From the NCBI GenBank assembly GCA_013284265.1, contig JABTBR010000006.1, positions 108,727 to 172,726 on the forward strand: a stretch of DNA of 64,000 nt, given 5' to 3'. This DNA comes from Oxalobacteraceae bacterium (GTDB lineage Bacteria > Pseudomonadota > Gammaproteobacteria > Burkholderiales > Burkholderiaceae_D). Both the position numbers and the translations under genes were made by a program. How positions within the stretch are numbered: the first letter of the stretch is position 1; every line of letters begins with the position of its first letter. Shown here in pieces: positions 52,950-61,967 of this stretch. Under the pieces are notes generated by a model. It saw only the letters and a program-made list of their open reading frames with translations. It did no database searches and was not told the origin of the DNA.

Positions 52950-53055
52950 CTGCGTCAACCGGGGAATGGACGGTGGAAGTTTATGGCATGATTTTGAAGC
53001 GTCCGCCGGTGGTGGTTCATCTGGAACGGCCCGGCCCGCCCGTCGACAGGAATGT

Positions 53056-54375
53056 ATGCGTCTGCCAGGAACCCGCTATCAGGAACATGGCTGGGAACAG
53101 GTGCGCAAGCTGCTCGGACACTGCTCGCTGCAAGTGTTCCGCCAGTTTGGCGCACAAGATATCGCGGACCGGCCCGGGGAACCGGCGCCGCTGGAGCGCT
53201 ACGTCGAAGCGATGGCCTTGGCCCTGCACGCCGTGGTGCGCTCCGCGCGCGCCGAGGCGCCGGGCAACAGCTATGGCGACAGCGTCGGCGAGCTGGCTTT
53301 GAGCCTGGTGCTGGAACTGCCGGTACATGCTTCCTTCTGGGTTGGACTGCAAAACGCCATCGGCGTCGAGCAGGAGCGCGCCGGTGCGTTCTGGCTCGAT
53401 GGCGGGGCCGATGGCATTTTGCGCAAAAAGGTCAACGATATGTTTGCCGGCCTGCGCGACAAGGTCGACGCGGACAGCCTGACCGTGGCCACCGGGCGCA
53501 ACTGCTCGCCGAATAAGATTTACACCTACCGCATGCTCGATACGGCCTACCGCGAGATCGAAAGCCTGTTCGCCGGCTGGCAGCAGCACAGCGCCCAGGT
53601 GGGCGCCATCCTGGGGCGCGAGCTGGAAGGCATGCCGATCGAAGTACGCCGCCTGAAATCGATCGCCGACTGCGAGGCCGGGTGGATCATCCGCTGGAGC
53701 GCCACGCTGGAACGCTTCGGCGGTGCTCCCGGTCCGCTGGACACCCGCTCCAAGCGCTTCGCCAGCCTGAAAAACAGCCCGGAGAAAATCGCCGCCATGC
53801 TGGCCGATATCGGCGACTATGAGCAGCTATCGGCCAATCTCGACAGCGCCGAGAGCTGGCAGGGGGAAGACGATGTCGCTGCGCTGTGGCTGGAAGACTA
53901 CTGGCGCGTGCTCGATGAATCGGTTCAGCAAGAGGCAGCCAGCGAAGACGAGGAAGTCGCTACACCTGGCGCCGCCGCAATCGCAATCGCAGTCGCGCCG
54001 GGGCCTGTCGCATGCCCGGACGCCGCGCAGCTGGATGCGGAGCGGGCGCTGGCCAGCGCGCTTTCCCTGCCCCCCCGCTATCTGGAATTGGCGCGGGCCG
54101 CGCAGGATGGCGCCAGCTGGGCCGCGCAGGTGATGGCAGAAGTGTCGCTGCCGATCCGCCTGGCGGTCTACCAGAAGCTGCTGGGTGCCATGGACGACAG
54201 CTACCCGGAGGACTGGCTCGATCCGCAGACCGCCGCCTTGCCGTCACTGCAGCAATTGGCGGCGCTGGACCGGATCTCCATGCCGACGCTGCGCAAGCGC
54301 CGCAATGAAGCAATCGATACACTGTATGCGGCCAACGCAGCGAAAGCGGCGCCGCATGGAAGGAGCAGCAATTGA
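53056..54375 (+). CDS. Unrecognised protein, 439 aa, second gene of the PBP operon
   Basis: The ATG at 53056 has AGGA four to seven bases upstream; an in-frame ATG at 52966 would add 30 odd residues and is less likely. The protein is soluble and mixed alpha/beta. It has conserved-looking GDSVGELALSLVLELP and NKIYTYRMLDTAYREIES stretches and a C-terminal part (LPPRYLELARAAQDGASWAA) separated by an acidic linker (EEAASEDEE-like). No family is recognised. Its stop overlaps the next start, so it is clearly part of the operon. Confidence 0.65.
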   Translation: MRLPGTRYQEHGWEQVRKLLGHCSLQVFRQFGAQDIADRPGEPAPLERYVEAMALALHAVVRSARAEAPGNSYGDSVGELALSLVLELPVHASFWVGLQNAIGVEQERAGAFWLDGGADGILRKKVNDMFAGLRDKVDADSLTVATGRNCSPNKIYTYRMLDTAYREIESLFAGWQQHSAQVGAILGRELEGMPIEVRRLKSIADCEAGWIIRWSATLERFGGAPGPLDTRSKRFASLKNSPEKIAAMLADIGDYEQLSANLDSAESWQGEDDVAALWLEDYWRVLDESVQQEAASEDEEVATPGAAAIAIAVAPGPVACPDAAQLDAERALASALSLPPRYLELARAAQDGASWAAQVMAEVSLPIRLAVYQKLLGAMDDSYPEDWLDPQTAALPSLQQLAALDRISMPTLRKRRNEAIDTLYAANAAKAAPHGRSSN

Positions 54376-54986
54376 AATCGACACCGATGGACGCGAAACT
54401 GCGCGAACGCCTGCTACTGGCGCGCGCGGTGGAAGACGACCGCCTGATGCTGGCCGATGCGACCCTGCTGGCCGCGCTCGACGGCAGCCAGGCGCTGACG
54501 CCGGATGAACGCACGGTCTTGCAGCAATCGCCGCTGACGATCCGCCGTTTCCGCCAGCTCGCGCTGGCGCGCCACGCGGAAAATGCGGGACTGACAGCCG
54601 ATGTGACACCATCGGTGCGGCGCAGCGGCACGCCGGCGGCCAATGAACCATTGTGGAGCGGCAGCGCGGGCCTGCTGCGCGCGGCCTCCAGCAGCGCCGC
54701 ACTGGAACAGCTGCGCACCGACGACGACTGCTGGACCCTGGATTTCCTGGAGCAGGAAGACGGCTGGCAGCTCATCCTCAAGCTCGCGGTGGCGGCGCCG
54801 TTTGCGGCGCGCCTGCTGCGCGAGCATACCTTGCTGCGGGTGGTGGACGGCGGCGGCGCCATCGTCCTGCAGGGACGGCTCGACGCCGACGGCGAGTGCG
54901 AATGCCGCTGGCCCTTCGCCACCGCGCCGGCGCCGCACTTCCAGCTCTATGGCGCCAGCTTCGCCGTTGAACCGGTGCCCACCTAG
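54372..54986 (+). CDS. Unrecognised protein, 204 aa, third gene of the PBP operon
   Basis: The likely start is a TTG at 54372 overlapping the previous stop (TTGA), with AGGAG six bases upstream. The N-terminal half is helical and charged (LRERLLLARAVEDDRLMLAD). The C-terminal half is beta-rich (WQLILKLAVAAP, then FQLYGASFAVEP). The N-terminal half vaguely resembles anti-sigma or zinc-free regulatory proteins, but I do not assign a family. It precedes the next gene by three bases. Confidence 0.6.
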   Translation: MKSTPMDAKLRERLLLARAVEDDRLMLADATLLAALDGSQALTPDERTVLQQSPLTIRRFRQLALARHAENAGLTADVTPSVRRSGTPAANEPLWSGSAGLLRAASSSAALEQLRTDDDCWTLDFLEQEDGWQLILKLAVAAPFAARLLREHTLLRVVDGGGAIVLQGRLDADGECECRWPFATAPAPHFQLYGASFAVEPVPT

Positions 54987-54989
54987 ATC

Positions 54990-56111
54990 ATGGGCTGGTT
55001 CACATCGCGCCGCCGCCCACCCGCCGATACCGGCGCATTGGGCAGCCACGTCATCGCGCAGCAGCTCGATGACGGCGATGTGGCGCCCGCCGCCTGCAAA
55101 GTCGTGGTCTTCAACGCCGCAGGCTATGCGCGCCGCGCACAGTCAGGCAAGGTAGCGCGGGAAGAGGGTGAAACGGCCTGGTGCTTCCATCCCGGTTCCT
55201 ACAGCGTGGACCTGACGCCGTTCGCCGCTGCGCCGGAACTGGGCCTGCGCCTGCGCTTCGTCGTCGATGCCGCCGATCCGCGCGTGGCGCAACAGCGCTT
55301 CGACCTGTTCCTGCATAGCGAGGCCGAGGCGCCACTGACCGTGCCGGCATTTCGCATCGGCGTCGAAGACGCACTGCAATCGGCTCTGGATGATGGTGTA
55401 CTGGACCTGCCGCCATGCACCGCGCTGGCGGAATGGCATGCCTTCCGGGCTGGCCTGAACCAGCTGCTGTACGTGCGCTTTGGCGTCACCGTGGAAGACT
55501 GCGTGCCCGTCGATCTGGGCGAGCAGGTCGACTTTGCCGCCATGCTCAGACAGCGCGCAGCTGTGCTGGAATCCGCCAACGCCGTGCCCTCAGTGCAGCA
55601 ATCCGGCGGCGTCCGCCAGGGGGCCGATCCATCGGGACTCGGCGTCCCCGTCACCCCAGCCCTTGTCCCTGGGCTTCCCCGGCAAGCCCCAGCACCCGAC
55701 CCGGACTCCAACGACGCCCGCGCCCTGCGCCGCCTGTTCCTTGAGCTACCCGCCGCCACCAGCGCACTGCGCCTGATCGTCCTGCCGCCAGGGCAAACGC
55801 TGTTCCAGTCGCAGCAGCAACTGCTGCAACGCCTCGGGCTGGCCAGCCTGGCCGTCACCACCATGCCATCGCTGGCGTGGGCCGCGCCCGGCCAGCCATT
55901 GGCGTCCGCCGATCAAACCCGCCGCGCCGCCGCCAGTATTGCCGCCGTCCACGCGCTGGACCAGGGCTGGGCCCTGATCGCGCGCCTGCAACTGGCGCAG
56001 CCCGACGACCTTGCCCCGTTGCTCGACGAGGCTGACCGGATCGTGGCCAATCTTGAACATAGCCTTGCGCAACGCCGCGCCGCCGCTATCCACGGGGAGC
56101 CCAAGCCATGA
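54990..56111 (+). CDS. Unrecognised protein, 373 aa, fourth gene of the PBP operon
   Basis: The protein has a basic start (MGWFTSRRRPP), a beta-rich first half (ETAWCFHPGSYSVDLTPF) and a Pro-rich linker near residue 225 (VPGLPRQAPAPDPDSND). A helical C-terminal part ends RIVANLEHSLAQRR. No signal peptide or membrane helix is seen. No family is recognised. It overlaps the next gene by four bases (ATGA). Confidence 0.6.
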   Translation: MGWFTSRRRPPADTGALGSHVIAQQLDDGDVAPAACKVVVFNAAGYARRAQSGKVAREEGETAWCFHPGSYSVDLTPFAAAPELGLRLRFVVDAADPRVAQQRFDLFLHSEAEAPLTVPAFRIGVEDALQSALDDGVLDLPPCTALAEWHAFRAGLNQLLYVRFGVTVEDCVPVDLGEQVDFAAMLRQRAAVLESANAVPSVQQSGGVRQGADPSGLGVPVTPALVPGLPRQAPAPDPDSNDARALRRLFLELPAATSALRLIVLPPGQTLFQSQQQLLQRLGLASLAVTTMPSLAWAAPGQPLASADQTRRAAASIAAVHALDQGWALIARLQLAQPDDLAPLLDEADRIVANLEHSLAQRRAAAIHGEPKP

Positions 56112-57175
56112 AGCTGCCCGTCACCGCCATGTGCCGCTGCGTGCTGGCCGACGGCCGCCTGTCCACCATAACCGCCACGCGGCGCCCGCGCGCCAACCGC
56201 GCCGACGTCAAGTGCGAGCTGGCGGCGGCACCCGCCATCGCCGCGCAGATGCAGCAGTTGGTGCGTCTGGCGCGCCATACCGAATCCCGTTTCGACAGCC
56301 GCGACCAGGTCGTCCTGAGCATGGACCTGGTGCCGGCAAACGATGACCGCGGCTGGGAACTGGCCGCCGTGCTGGCCGACCGGGTGGTGCGCGGCCAGTA
56401 CCAGCCGCCGCCCGGCCCGCTGTTCACCAGCGGCTGCTCCGACGCCTGGCAACTGGGGCGGGTCAATGGCAGCCCCGCCGCCGCCATCGCGGCCTTGCAG
56501 CCGCATTTATCCGAAGCCGCCAACGTCATTCTGGGCGGCCCGATGCCGGACCGGATGCCTCTGGTGCCGGCCGCCTGCCTGTACCTGAGCCATCTGGGCG
56601 GCTTGACCGGCCATACCGATCCCGGCGCCGCCGTGTCCAGCGCGCGTGCGTGGTTCCCCCTGCATAGCGGCGGCCTGCACGACACGCTGGCATGGGTGGA
56701 GGTCAGCGTCGCGCCGATTGAACTGCTGGCCGGCGAAGAGGAAGACACCATCGCCGTCCCCGCCCTGGCGCTGGCACAGCAACAGGCGGTGCGCCAGGTA
56801 CTTGCCGGCGCGCGTCACTTCGACGGCCGCGCGCTGGGCCGCTGGCGCACGGTGGTCCGTTTCAGTCACGCCCAGTTTCAGGGCGACTCCTATCAGCTGG
56901 CCCTGGTGATGGCCGACCGCCTGGCGCGCGGTCGCGAATTCGTGCCGCGTGGCCGTCTGATCGCCAGCGGCTGCTCCAGCGCCTGGCATGCTGGCCGGGT
57001 CGACACAGTGGACGGGCGCGAGGCCAAGATTCAGTTAATATTAAAGCAAGCGGCTGCCGGTGACCGGGTGCTCTTGCCCAGCGACTGGCAGGAGGCATTG
57101 CCGGCCGCCTTCGGGGTGGCGCTATTGGCCAGCGGCGCCACGGTGGCCTGCATCGACCGGATCGGCGTGATCTGA
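56108..57175 (+). CDS. Protein with two Lon-protease-like repeats
   Basis: The product has 355 aa and two copies of one motif series. Copy 1 has GWELAAVLADRVVRG (82-96) and LFTSGCSDAWQLGRV (105-119). Copy 2 has SYQLALVMADRLARG (261-275) and LIASGCSSAWHAGRV (284-298) with VDGREAKIQLI (301-311) and DRVLLP. The order G-x-S, then helix, then (T/S)G...G.V..V.G...K, then ..V..P is that of the Lon (S5-type) proteolytic fold. In copy 2, Ser261 and Lys307 are 46 residues apart, close to the 43 of the Lon Ser-Lys dyad. Copy 1 lacks the serine. Fold similarity is inferred from the motif pattern only; an inactive sensor or scaffold is possible. Confidence 0.6.
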   Translation: MKLPVTAMCRCVLADGRLSTITATRRPRANRADVKCELAAAPAIAAQMQQLVRLARHTESRFDSRDQVVLSMDLVPANDDRGWELAAVLADRVVRGQYQPPPGPLFTSGCSDAWQLGRVNGSPAAAIAALQPHLSEAANVILGGPMPDRMPLVPAACLYLSHLGGLTGHTDPGAAVSSARAWFPLHSGGLHDTLAWVEVSVAPIELLAGEEEDTIAVPALALAQQQAVRQVLAGARHFDGRALGRWRTVVRFSHAQFQGDSYQLALVMADRLARGREFVPRGRLIASGCSSAWHAGRVDTVDGREAKIQLILKQAAAGDRVLLPSDWQEALPAAFGVALLASGATVACIDRIGVI

Positions 57176-57258
57176 ATCGTGCGCAAGAAAGAATCGGGCC
57201 GCCCCTGCTAAAATCGGCGGATGGCGGCCCTGTAGACGAATCACGTAAGGAGTCTGAC

Positions 57259-59550
57259 ATGTTCCAAAAGTTTGGTTTCGGCGGCATCAAGTGCCCGCGT
57301 TGCGAGCACAAAAATGCTGACCAGTCGGGCTACTGCGGCCAGTGCGGCCTGACGCTGGGCGCGCCGCGCAATGAACCGGTGCTGCGCGATAACCGCTGGA
57401 TTCCCGCGGACGACGAACTGGCCGTCTATTTTGGCGTGCGCGAACTGTCCGGCATCTTCACCAAAACCTTGCGCGTGCCGGCCACCACCCGCGCCTATAT
57501 CCTGCAAGCCGACAAAGCCACCGAAGTGCCCCAGGGCGAATACGAAATCGAAGGCTTCTTCACCCGCCTCAATCAGCTGCTGCGCAACCAGCATGCCGAA
57601 ATCCTGATCACCCGCAGCGCCGCGCTGCCGGTGGAGTTTTCCTATAGCGACCTGCACACGGCTGAACACCTGAAGGTATCGGCCCGCTTCAGTGTCGGCA
57701 TCAAGGTGGAAAACGTCGCCGCCTTCGCCCAGCACTTCATGACCGCGCCCGGCACCGTCACCGCCTTGCAGCTGCACGACCTGCTGGCGCCCTCGGTGCG
57801 CCAGGTCGCGGCGGAATTCGTCGGCGCCCGCTCGATGCGCGACATGGCCCATAACGCCGAGCTGCGCGCCCAGCTCGACGAACGCCTGCAGGCGACCCTC
57901 AAGCTGTACCTGGCCGGCTATGGCCTGGCCGTCACCCAGGTGGAAACAGCCGCGCTGCGGCACGATAAATTCGACCATAACCGCGAGCGTATCGGCACCC
58001 TGTGGCTGGTGGCGGACGAGCGCCACGTGCAGCTGGAGCATGTCAAGCAGCTTGACCAGATCTACGACGAGGAAGAGTGGCAGGCCATCTGGCGCGAGGA
58101 ACAAAAAATGCGCAGCGAGTTGCGCCGCGCCGAGCTGCGTCAGGATAGCACCGTGCAGTCGGCCGAACTAGCCTTGCAGGAATCCGAACGCATCCAGTCG
58201 GTGCGCGCCCGCGAAGTCGATCTGTATGGCCGCATCGTCGAATCGCAGACCCGCAAGGTGGCGCTGGAAAAAGGCGCGGGCACCACGCTGGCCGAACTGG
58301 AACACGAGCTGGCCAGGAACCGTGCCGGCCGCGCCGGCGATGCGGCCAACTGGGATCATGTACGCCAACTGGCCCAGATCAAGATGCGTACCGAGCTGGA
58401 AGTAAGCCAGCAGGCCGCCGCCGAAGCGCGCCAGCTGGCGCAGCAGCGCTTCCATCATCAGTTGCGGCGCCAGGCGCTGGACGCCCAGATCGCCCAGGCC
58501 CAGTTCATCGATGACGAAAGCCGGCGCCGCGCCGAGCTGACCGGTCTGCATCAGGCCCAGGCCGAAGAACAGCGCCGCGCCGCCGAGCTGGAAACCCAGC
58601 AGCACGTGGCACGCCATCAAAGCCTGGTGCTGGCCAACGCGGCGCGCCAGCGCGAAGCCCAGCGCGTGCAGGAATGGGACGACCAGCAGCAGCTGGCGCG
58701 CCAGCGCGAACTGCTGCGCGGCGATGCCGTGCGCGATGCTTCCAATGCGGTGCAGGTGGCCGAGATCAACGTCAAGCTCGACGAACTGCGCCGCAGCGGC
58801 GCCCAGGCCGACGCCATCGCCCAGTACGAAAAACTGCTGCGCACCATCGAAGCCGATGGCATGCATACGCGCCAGAACCAGGGCCTGGCCAAGCAGGCGC
58901 TGCTCGATCAACTGGCGGTCGATGAGCAGCGTTTGATACTCAAGCAAAAAGAGCAGGAAGCGGACTGGCAGCGCGAACTGAAAAAGCTTGAACACGAACG
59001 CGCCGAGCGGCAGGCGCGCTGGCAGGGCGAGTTCGATACCCTGCGCGCGCAGCAGGGCCACGAGATTGCGCGCATCGACGCCATCGGCAAATTGAGCGAC
59101 AGCGCCAAGGTGGCCGTGGCGGCTACGCCGAATGCGGAAGCGCTGGCCCAGATCATGCAATTGCAGATCCAGGGCGGCATGACGCCGGAGCAGATCCAGG
59201 CGCTGGCCCAGGTGGTGGGGGCAGAACGCGGCCTGGCCCCGCAGGAGGCCTTGCGGCTGGCGCAGGAACAGGTGCGGCAGGAACGCGCCCACCGCGACAC
59301 GGAGCTGGACAAGGACCGGCGTCACCAGCTCGACCTGCTCAATATCCAGAACGCCGCCAGCGCCAGTGCGCTGAGCACCCAGAGCCAGCTCGGTATCGGC
59401 GTGGCGCAGGCTGGCGCGCCGGTGCATCACCACCATGCGCAGCCGGCAGCGGTAACGCCGCCGCGCTATTGCAGCAACGGCCATCCGACCCGGCCCGGCC
59501 ACCCCTTCGATAAATTTTGCGCCGAGTGCGGCGTGCCGCTGCAACCTTGA
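57259..59550 (+). CDS. SPFH-like coiled-coil protein with zinc ribbons at both ends
   Basis: The product has 763 aa. An N-terminal zinc ribbon (C12, C15, C26, C29: CPRCEHKN...YCGQCG) is followed by an SPFH/band-7-like domain (about 45-260). A ~400-residue Gln/Arg/Glu-rich coiled coil spans about 265-690. A C-terminal zinc ribbon (C738, H742, C754, C757) ends the protein. The only membrane-like stretch is absent, so it is probably a soluble oligomeric scaffold. Related ribbon-SPFH proteins occur in phage-shock-like or stress systems of unknown mechanism. It lies 83 bp after the Lon-like gene and 23 bp before the kinase gene. Confidence 0.75.
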   Translation: MFQKFGFGGIKCPRCEHKNADQSGYCGQCGLTLGAPRNEPVLRDNRWIPADDELAVYFGVRELSGIFTKTLRVPATTRAYILQADKATEVPQGEYEIEGFFTRLNQLLRNQHAEILITRSAALPVEFSYSDLHTAEHLKVSARFSVGIKVENVAAFAQHFMTAPGTVTALQLHDLLAPSVRQVAAEFVGARSMRDMAHNAELRAQLDERLQATLKLYLAGYGLAVTQVETAALRHDKFDHNRERIGTLWLVADERHVQLEHVKQLDQIYDEEEWQAIWREEQKMRSELRRAELRQDSTVQSAELALQESERIQSVRAREVDLYGRIVESQTRKVALEKGAGTTLAELEHELARNRAGRAGDAANWDHVRQLAQIKMRTELEVSQQAAAEARQLAQQRFHHQLRRQALDAQIAQAQFIDDESRRRAELTGLHQAQAEEQRRAAELETQQHVARHQSLVLANAARQREAQRVQEWDDQQQLARQRELLRGDAVRDASNAVQVAEINVKLDELRRSGAQADAIAQYEKLLRTIEADGMHTRQNQGLAKQALLDQLAVDEQRLILKQKEQEADWQRELKKLEHERAERQARWQGEFDTLRAQQGHEIARIDAIGKLSDSAKVAVAATPNAEALAQIMQLQIQGGMTPEQIQALAQVVGAERGLAPQEALRLAQEQVRQERAHRDTELDKDRRHQLDLLNIQNAASASALSTQSQLGIGVAQAGAPVHHHHAQPAAVTPPRYCSNGHPTRPGHPFDKFCAECGVPLQP

Positions 59551-59573
59551 CAGGATAGTGACCCCACGCTGTG

Positions 59574-61901
59574 ATGATGCAAACCGCAAGAGACAAGATA
59601 CGTGAACTGCGTGCGCTGCACGATGACGGGCTATTGAGCCTGCAGGAGTTTGACCGCCGTAAGAATGCCATCCTCGACGCCGAATACGCGCCGCCGGGCA
59701 GCAGTGCGCCACCCATGCTGCCCTTGCCGGTCCGGCAGGGGACTGAACTGGGTTTCATGGCGGGACAGGAAATCGGACCGCAGAACCGCCGCTATCGGCT
59801 CGAACGCCTGATCGGCATGGGCGGCATGGGCCAGGTGTGGCAGGCGACCGATCTGGCCACCCACGCCGAACTGGGCCATAGCGAACTGGTGGCCCTGAAA
59901 ATCCTGCCGCCCCAGCTGACCCAGAGCGCCACCTACGCCAGGCTGCTGATCGAAGAGTCCACCCAGGCGCGCCGGCTGGCGCACGAAAATATCGTGCGCG
60001 TCTACGAATGGGCGCAGGACCCGGCCACGTCCAGCTATTTCATCATCATGGAATACCTGGAGGGCGAGGATCTGGATGCGCGCCTGGCCGCCCACGGCGC
60101 GATGCGGCTCGACGCCGTGCTGGCACTGCTGCAGCCGGTAGGCCATGCCCTGCAATATGCCTGGGAAAAGCACAAGCTGGTGCACCGCGATATCAAGCCC
60201 GGCAACGTCTTCCTGAGCAAACGCGGCGAGGTCAAGCTGCTGGACTTCGGCATCGCCGCGCGTGCGCGCAGCGCCGGCAGCAGCCTGGGTTTGCAGACGC
60301 CGAACGCCGGCACCGCCGGCTATCGCGCTCCGGAAGCGGGTACCCATCAGGGCCAGCCCAGCCCCCGGCTCGATGTGTATGCGGTGGCGGTGATGATTTA
60401 CCAGATGCTGGAAGGACGCATGCCTTTCGACGATGTGCGCCGCGCCGATATCGAACCGGCCGCGCCGGCCGCGCTCACGCCGCGCCAGTGGCAGGTGCTG
60501 CAAAGCGGCTTTGCCTACGACAGCGCGCGCCGCGCGGAATCGGTGGAAGCCTTGCTGGCCAGCTTGCTGGGCGCGGCCGGTCCCAGCGAGGCCGAACTGG
60601 CCGCCCAGGCCCAGGCACAGGAGCGGCAGCGCCGCCAGCAGCAGGCCGCGCAGGCCGAGCAGGCGCGCCAGAACGAGCTGGCCCGCCAGGCGGAGGAAGC
60701 CCGGCTGGCCGCGCTGGCCGCGCGGCGCCAGGCCGAAGCGCTGGCCGCCGCGCAAAACGCGGCCCAGAGCGCGGCCCAGGCCGCGGCGGCGGAAAAACTG
60801 CGGCTCGACAAACAGCGCAGGGAACTGGAGGCGCGCCAGCGCGCCGAGGCCGAGGCGGCCGCCAAGGTCCGCAAGCAGCAGTTGCGCGAGCAGTTGCAGG
60901 CCCGCCGCGAGGCCGATGCGCAGAAAGCGCGCGAAGAGCGCGAGGCGCAGCAGCGCAAGGTCAATATACTGAAGGCCGAAGCGGCTTATCGCGCCGAGCA
61001 GGAGCGCCACCGCAAGGAGCAGGCCGAGCGCAACGCCGCCGAACTGGCCGCGCTGATGCCGACCGCCGGCAGCCCGGTGGCCGACGCTTCCGGCGTGCTG
61101 CGCGACCGCTTCCTCGACGGCACGGGCACCGGGCCGGAACTGGTGCTGATTCCGACCGGACGCTTCCAAATGGGTTCGCACGAACATGAACATGCGGCCG
61201 CCCTCAAGGCCGGTGCGCAAAAGAGCTGGCTGGAGCGCGAAACGCCGCAGCACTGGGTCGGCATCGAACACTCGTTCGCGCTGGGCCGCCATCCCGTCAC
61301 GGTGGGCCAGTGGAAGCAGTTCGTGCGTGCCACCGGCTGGGAATCGCATTCCGACACCGATTGGCGCAAGCCTGGCTTTGCACAAACCGATGCGCATCCG
61401 GTGGTGGGCGTGAACTGGAACGATGTGCAGCGCTATCTGCACTGGCTGTCGGAGCAGACCGGCCAGCTATACCGCCTGCCCAGCGAGGCGGAATGGGAGT
61501 ATGCCTGCCGCGCCGGTACCCGCAGCGCCTTCAGTTTCGGCGACGAGATCAGCACAGAGCAGGCCAACTACGACGGCCACTACACGTACAACAACGGCGT
61601 GCGCGGTGAATTCCGCCAGGGTACCAGCAAGATCGCCAGTTTCGCGCCTAACCCCTGGGGCCTGTTCGACATGCACGGCAATGTGTGGGAATGGGTGCAG
61701 GACGTGGTACACGACAATTACGAGGGCGCGCCGGTGGACGGCAGCGCCTGGGAAGAGGGCGGCGATTCGATCCGCCGGATTCTGCGCGGCGGCTCCTGGC
61801 TGTATAACCCGCGCTATCTGCGCGCGGCCGCGCGCAACGGCTTTTCGGCCGTGCTGGCGAACGATATCGTCGGTTTCAGGGTGGCGCGCAAGCTGGCCTG
61901 A
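59574..61901 (+). CDS. SHOCT - Ser/Thr protein kinase - FGE-sulfatase-domain fusion
   Basis: The product has 775 aa. A SHOCT-like hairpin (residues about 7-35, LRALHDDGLLSLQEFDRRK) comes first. A Hanks-type kinase spans about 75-330, with a glycine loop (GMGGMGQVW), Lys109 (VALKIL), H204-R-D-I-K-P-G-N and D224-F-G, all catalytic residues intact. A long Ala/Gln/Arg coiled coil (about 335-490) leads to a C-terminal FGE-sulfatase/SUMF1-type domain (about 515-775) with ELVLIPTGRFQMGS, RLPSEAEWEYACRAG, FDMHGNVWEWVQD and LRGGSW. Kinase plus FGE-sulfatase pairs are known in signalling and type VI regulation; here no T6SS genes are present. It should phosphorylate operon partners or the PBP. The start is ATG 59574 or GTG 59571. 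Confidence 0.88.
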   Translation: MMQTARDKIRELRALHDDGLLSLQEFDRRKNAILDAEYAPPGSSAPPMLPLPVRQGTELGFMAGQEIGPQNRRYRLERLIGMGGMGQVWQATDLATHAELGHSELVALKILPPQLTQSATYARLLIEESTQARRLAHENIVRVYEWAQDPATSSYFIIMEYLEGEDLDARLAAHGAMRLDAVLALLQPVGHALQYAWEKHKLVHRDIKPGNVFLSKRGEVKLLDFGIAARARSAGSSLGLQTPNAGTAGYRAPEAGTHQGQPSPRLDVYAVAVMIYQMLEGRMPFDDVRRADIEPAAPAALTPRQWQVLQSGFAYDSARRAESVEALLASLLGAAGPSEAELAAQAQAQERQRRQQQAAQAEQARQNELARQAEEARLAALAARRQAEALAAAQNAAQSAAQAAAAEKLRLDKQRRELEARQRAEAEAAAKVRKQQLREQLQARREADAQKAREEREAQQRKVNILKAEAAYRAEQERHRKEQAERNAAELAALMPTAGSPVADASGVLRDRFLDGTGTGPELVLIPTGRFQMGSHEHEHAAALKAGAQKSWLERETPQHWVGIEHSFALGRHPVTVGQWKQFVRATGWESHSDTDWRKPGFAQTDAHPVVGVNWNDVQRYLHWLSEQTGQLYRLPSEAEWEYACRAGTRSAFSFGDEISTEQANYDGHYTYNNGVRGEFRQGTSKIASFAPNPWGLFDMHGNVWEWVQDVVHDNYEGAPVDGSAWEEGGDSIRRILRGGSWLYNPRYLRAAARNGFSAVLANDIVGFRVARKLA

Positions 61902-61967
61902 AGGGGGGCAGAGCTTCGGGTCTGACCTTCGGACCCGAACTTCAGGCACAAACGTCAGACCCGGACT

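Noticed and set aside
59574..61901. Type VI secretion PpkA-type regulator or diversity-generating retroelement target
   Set aside because: Kinase plus FGE-sulfatase suggests both, but there are no T6SS structural genes, and no reverse transcriptase or template repeat near the FGE domain.
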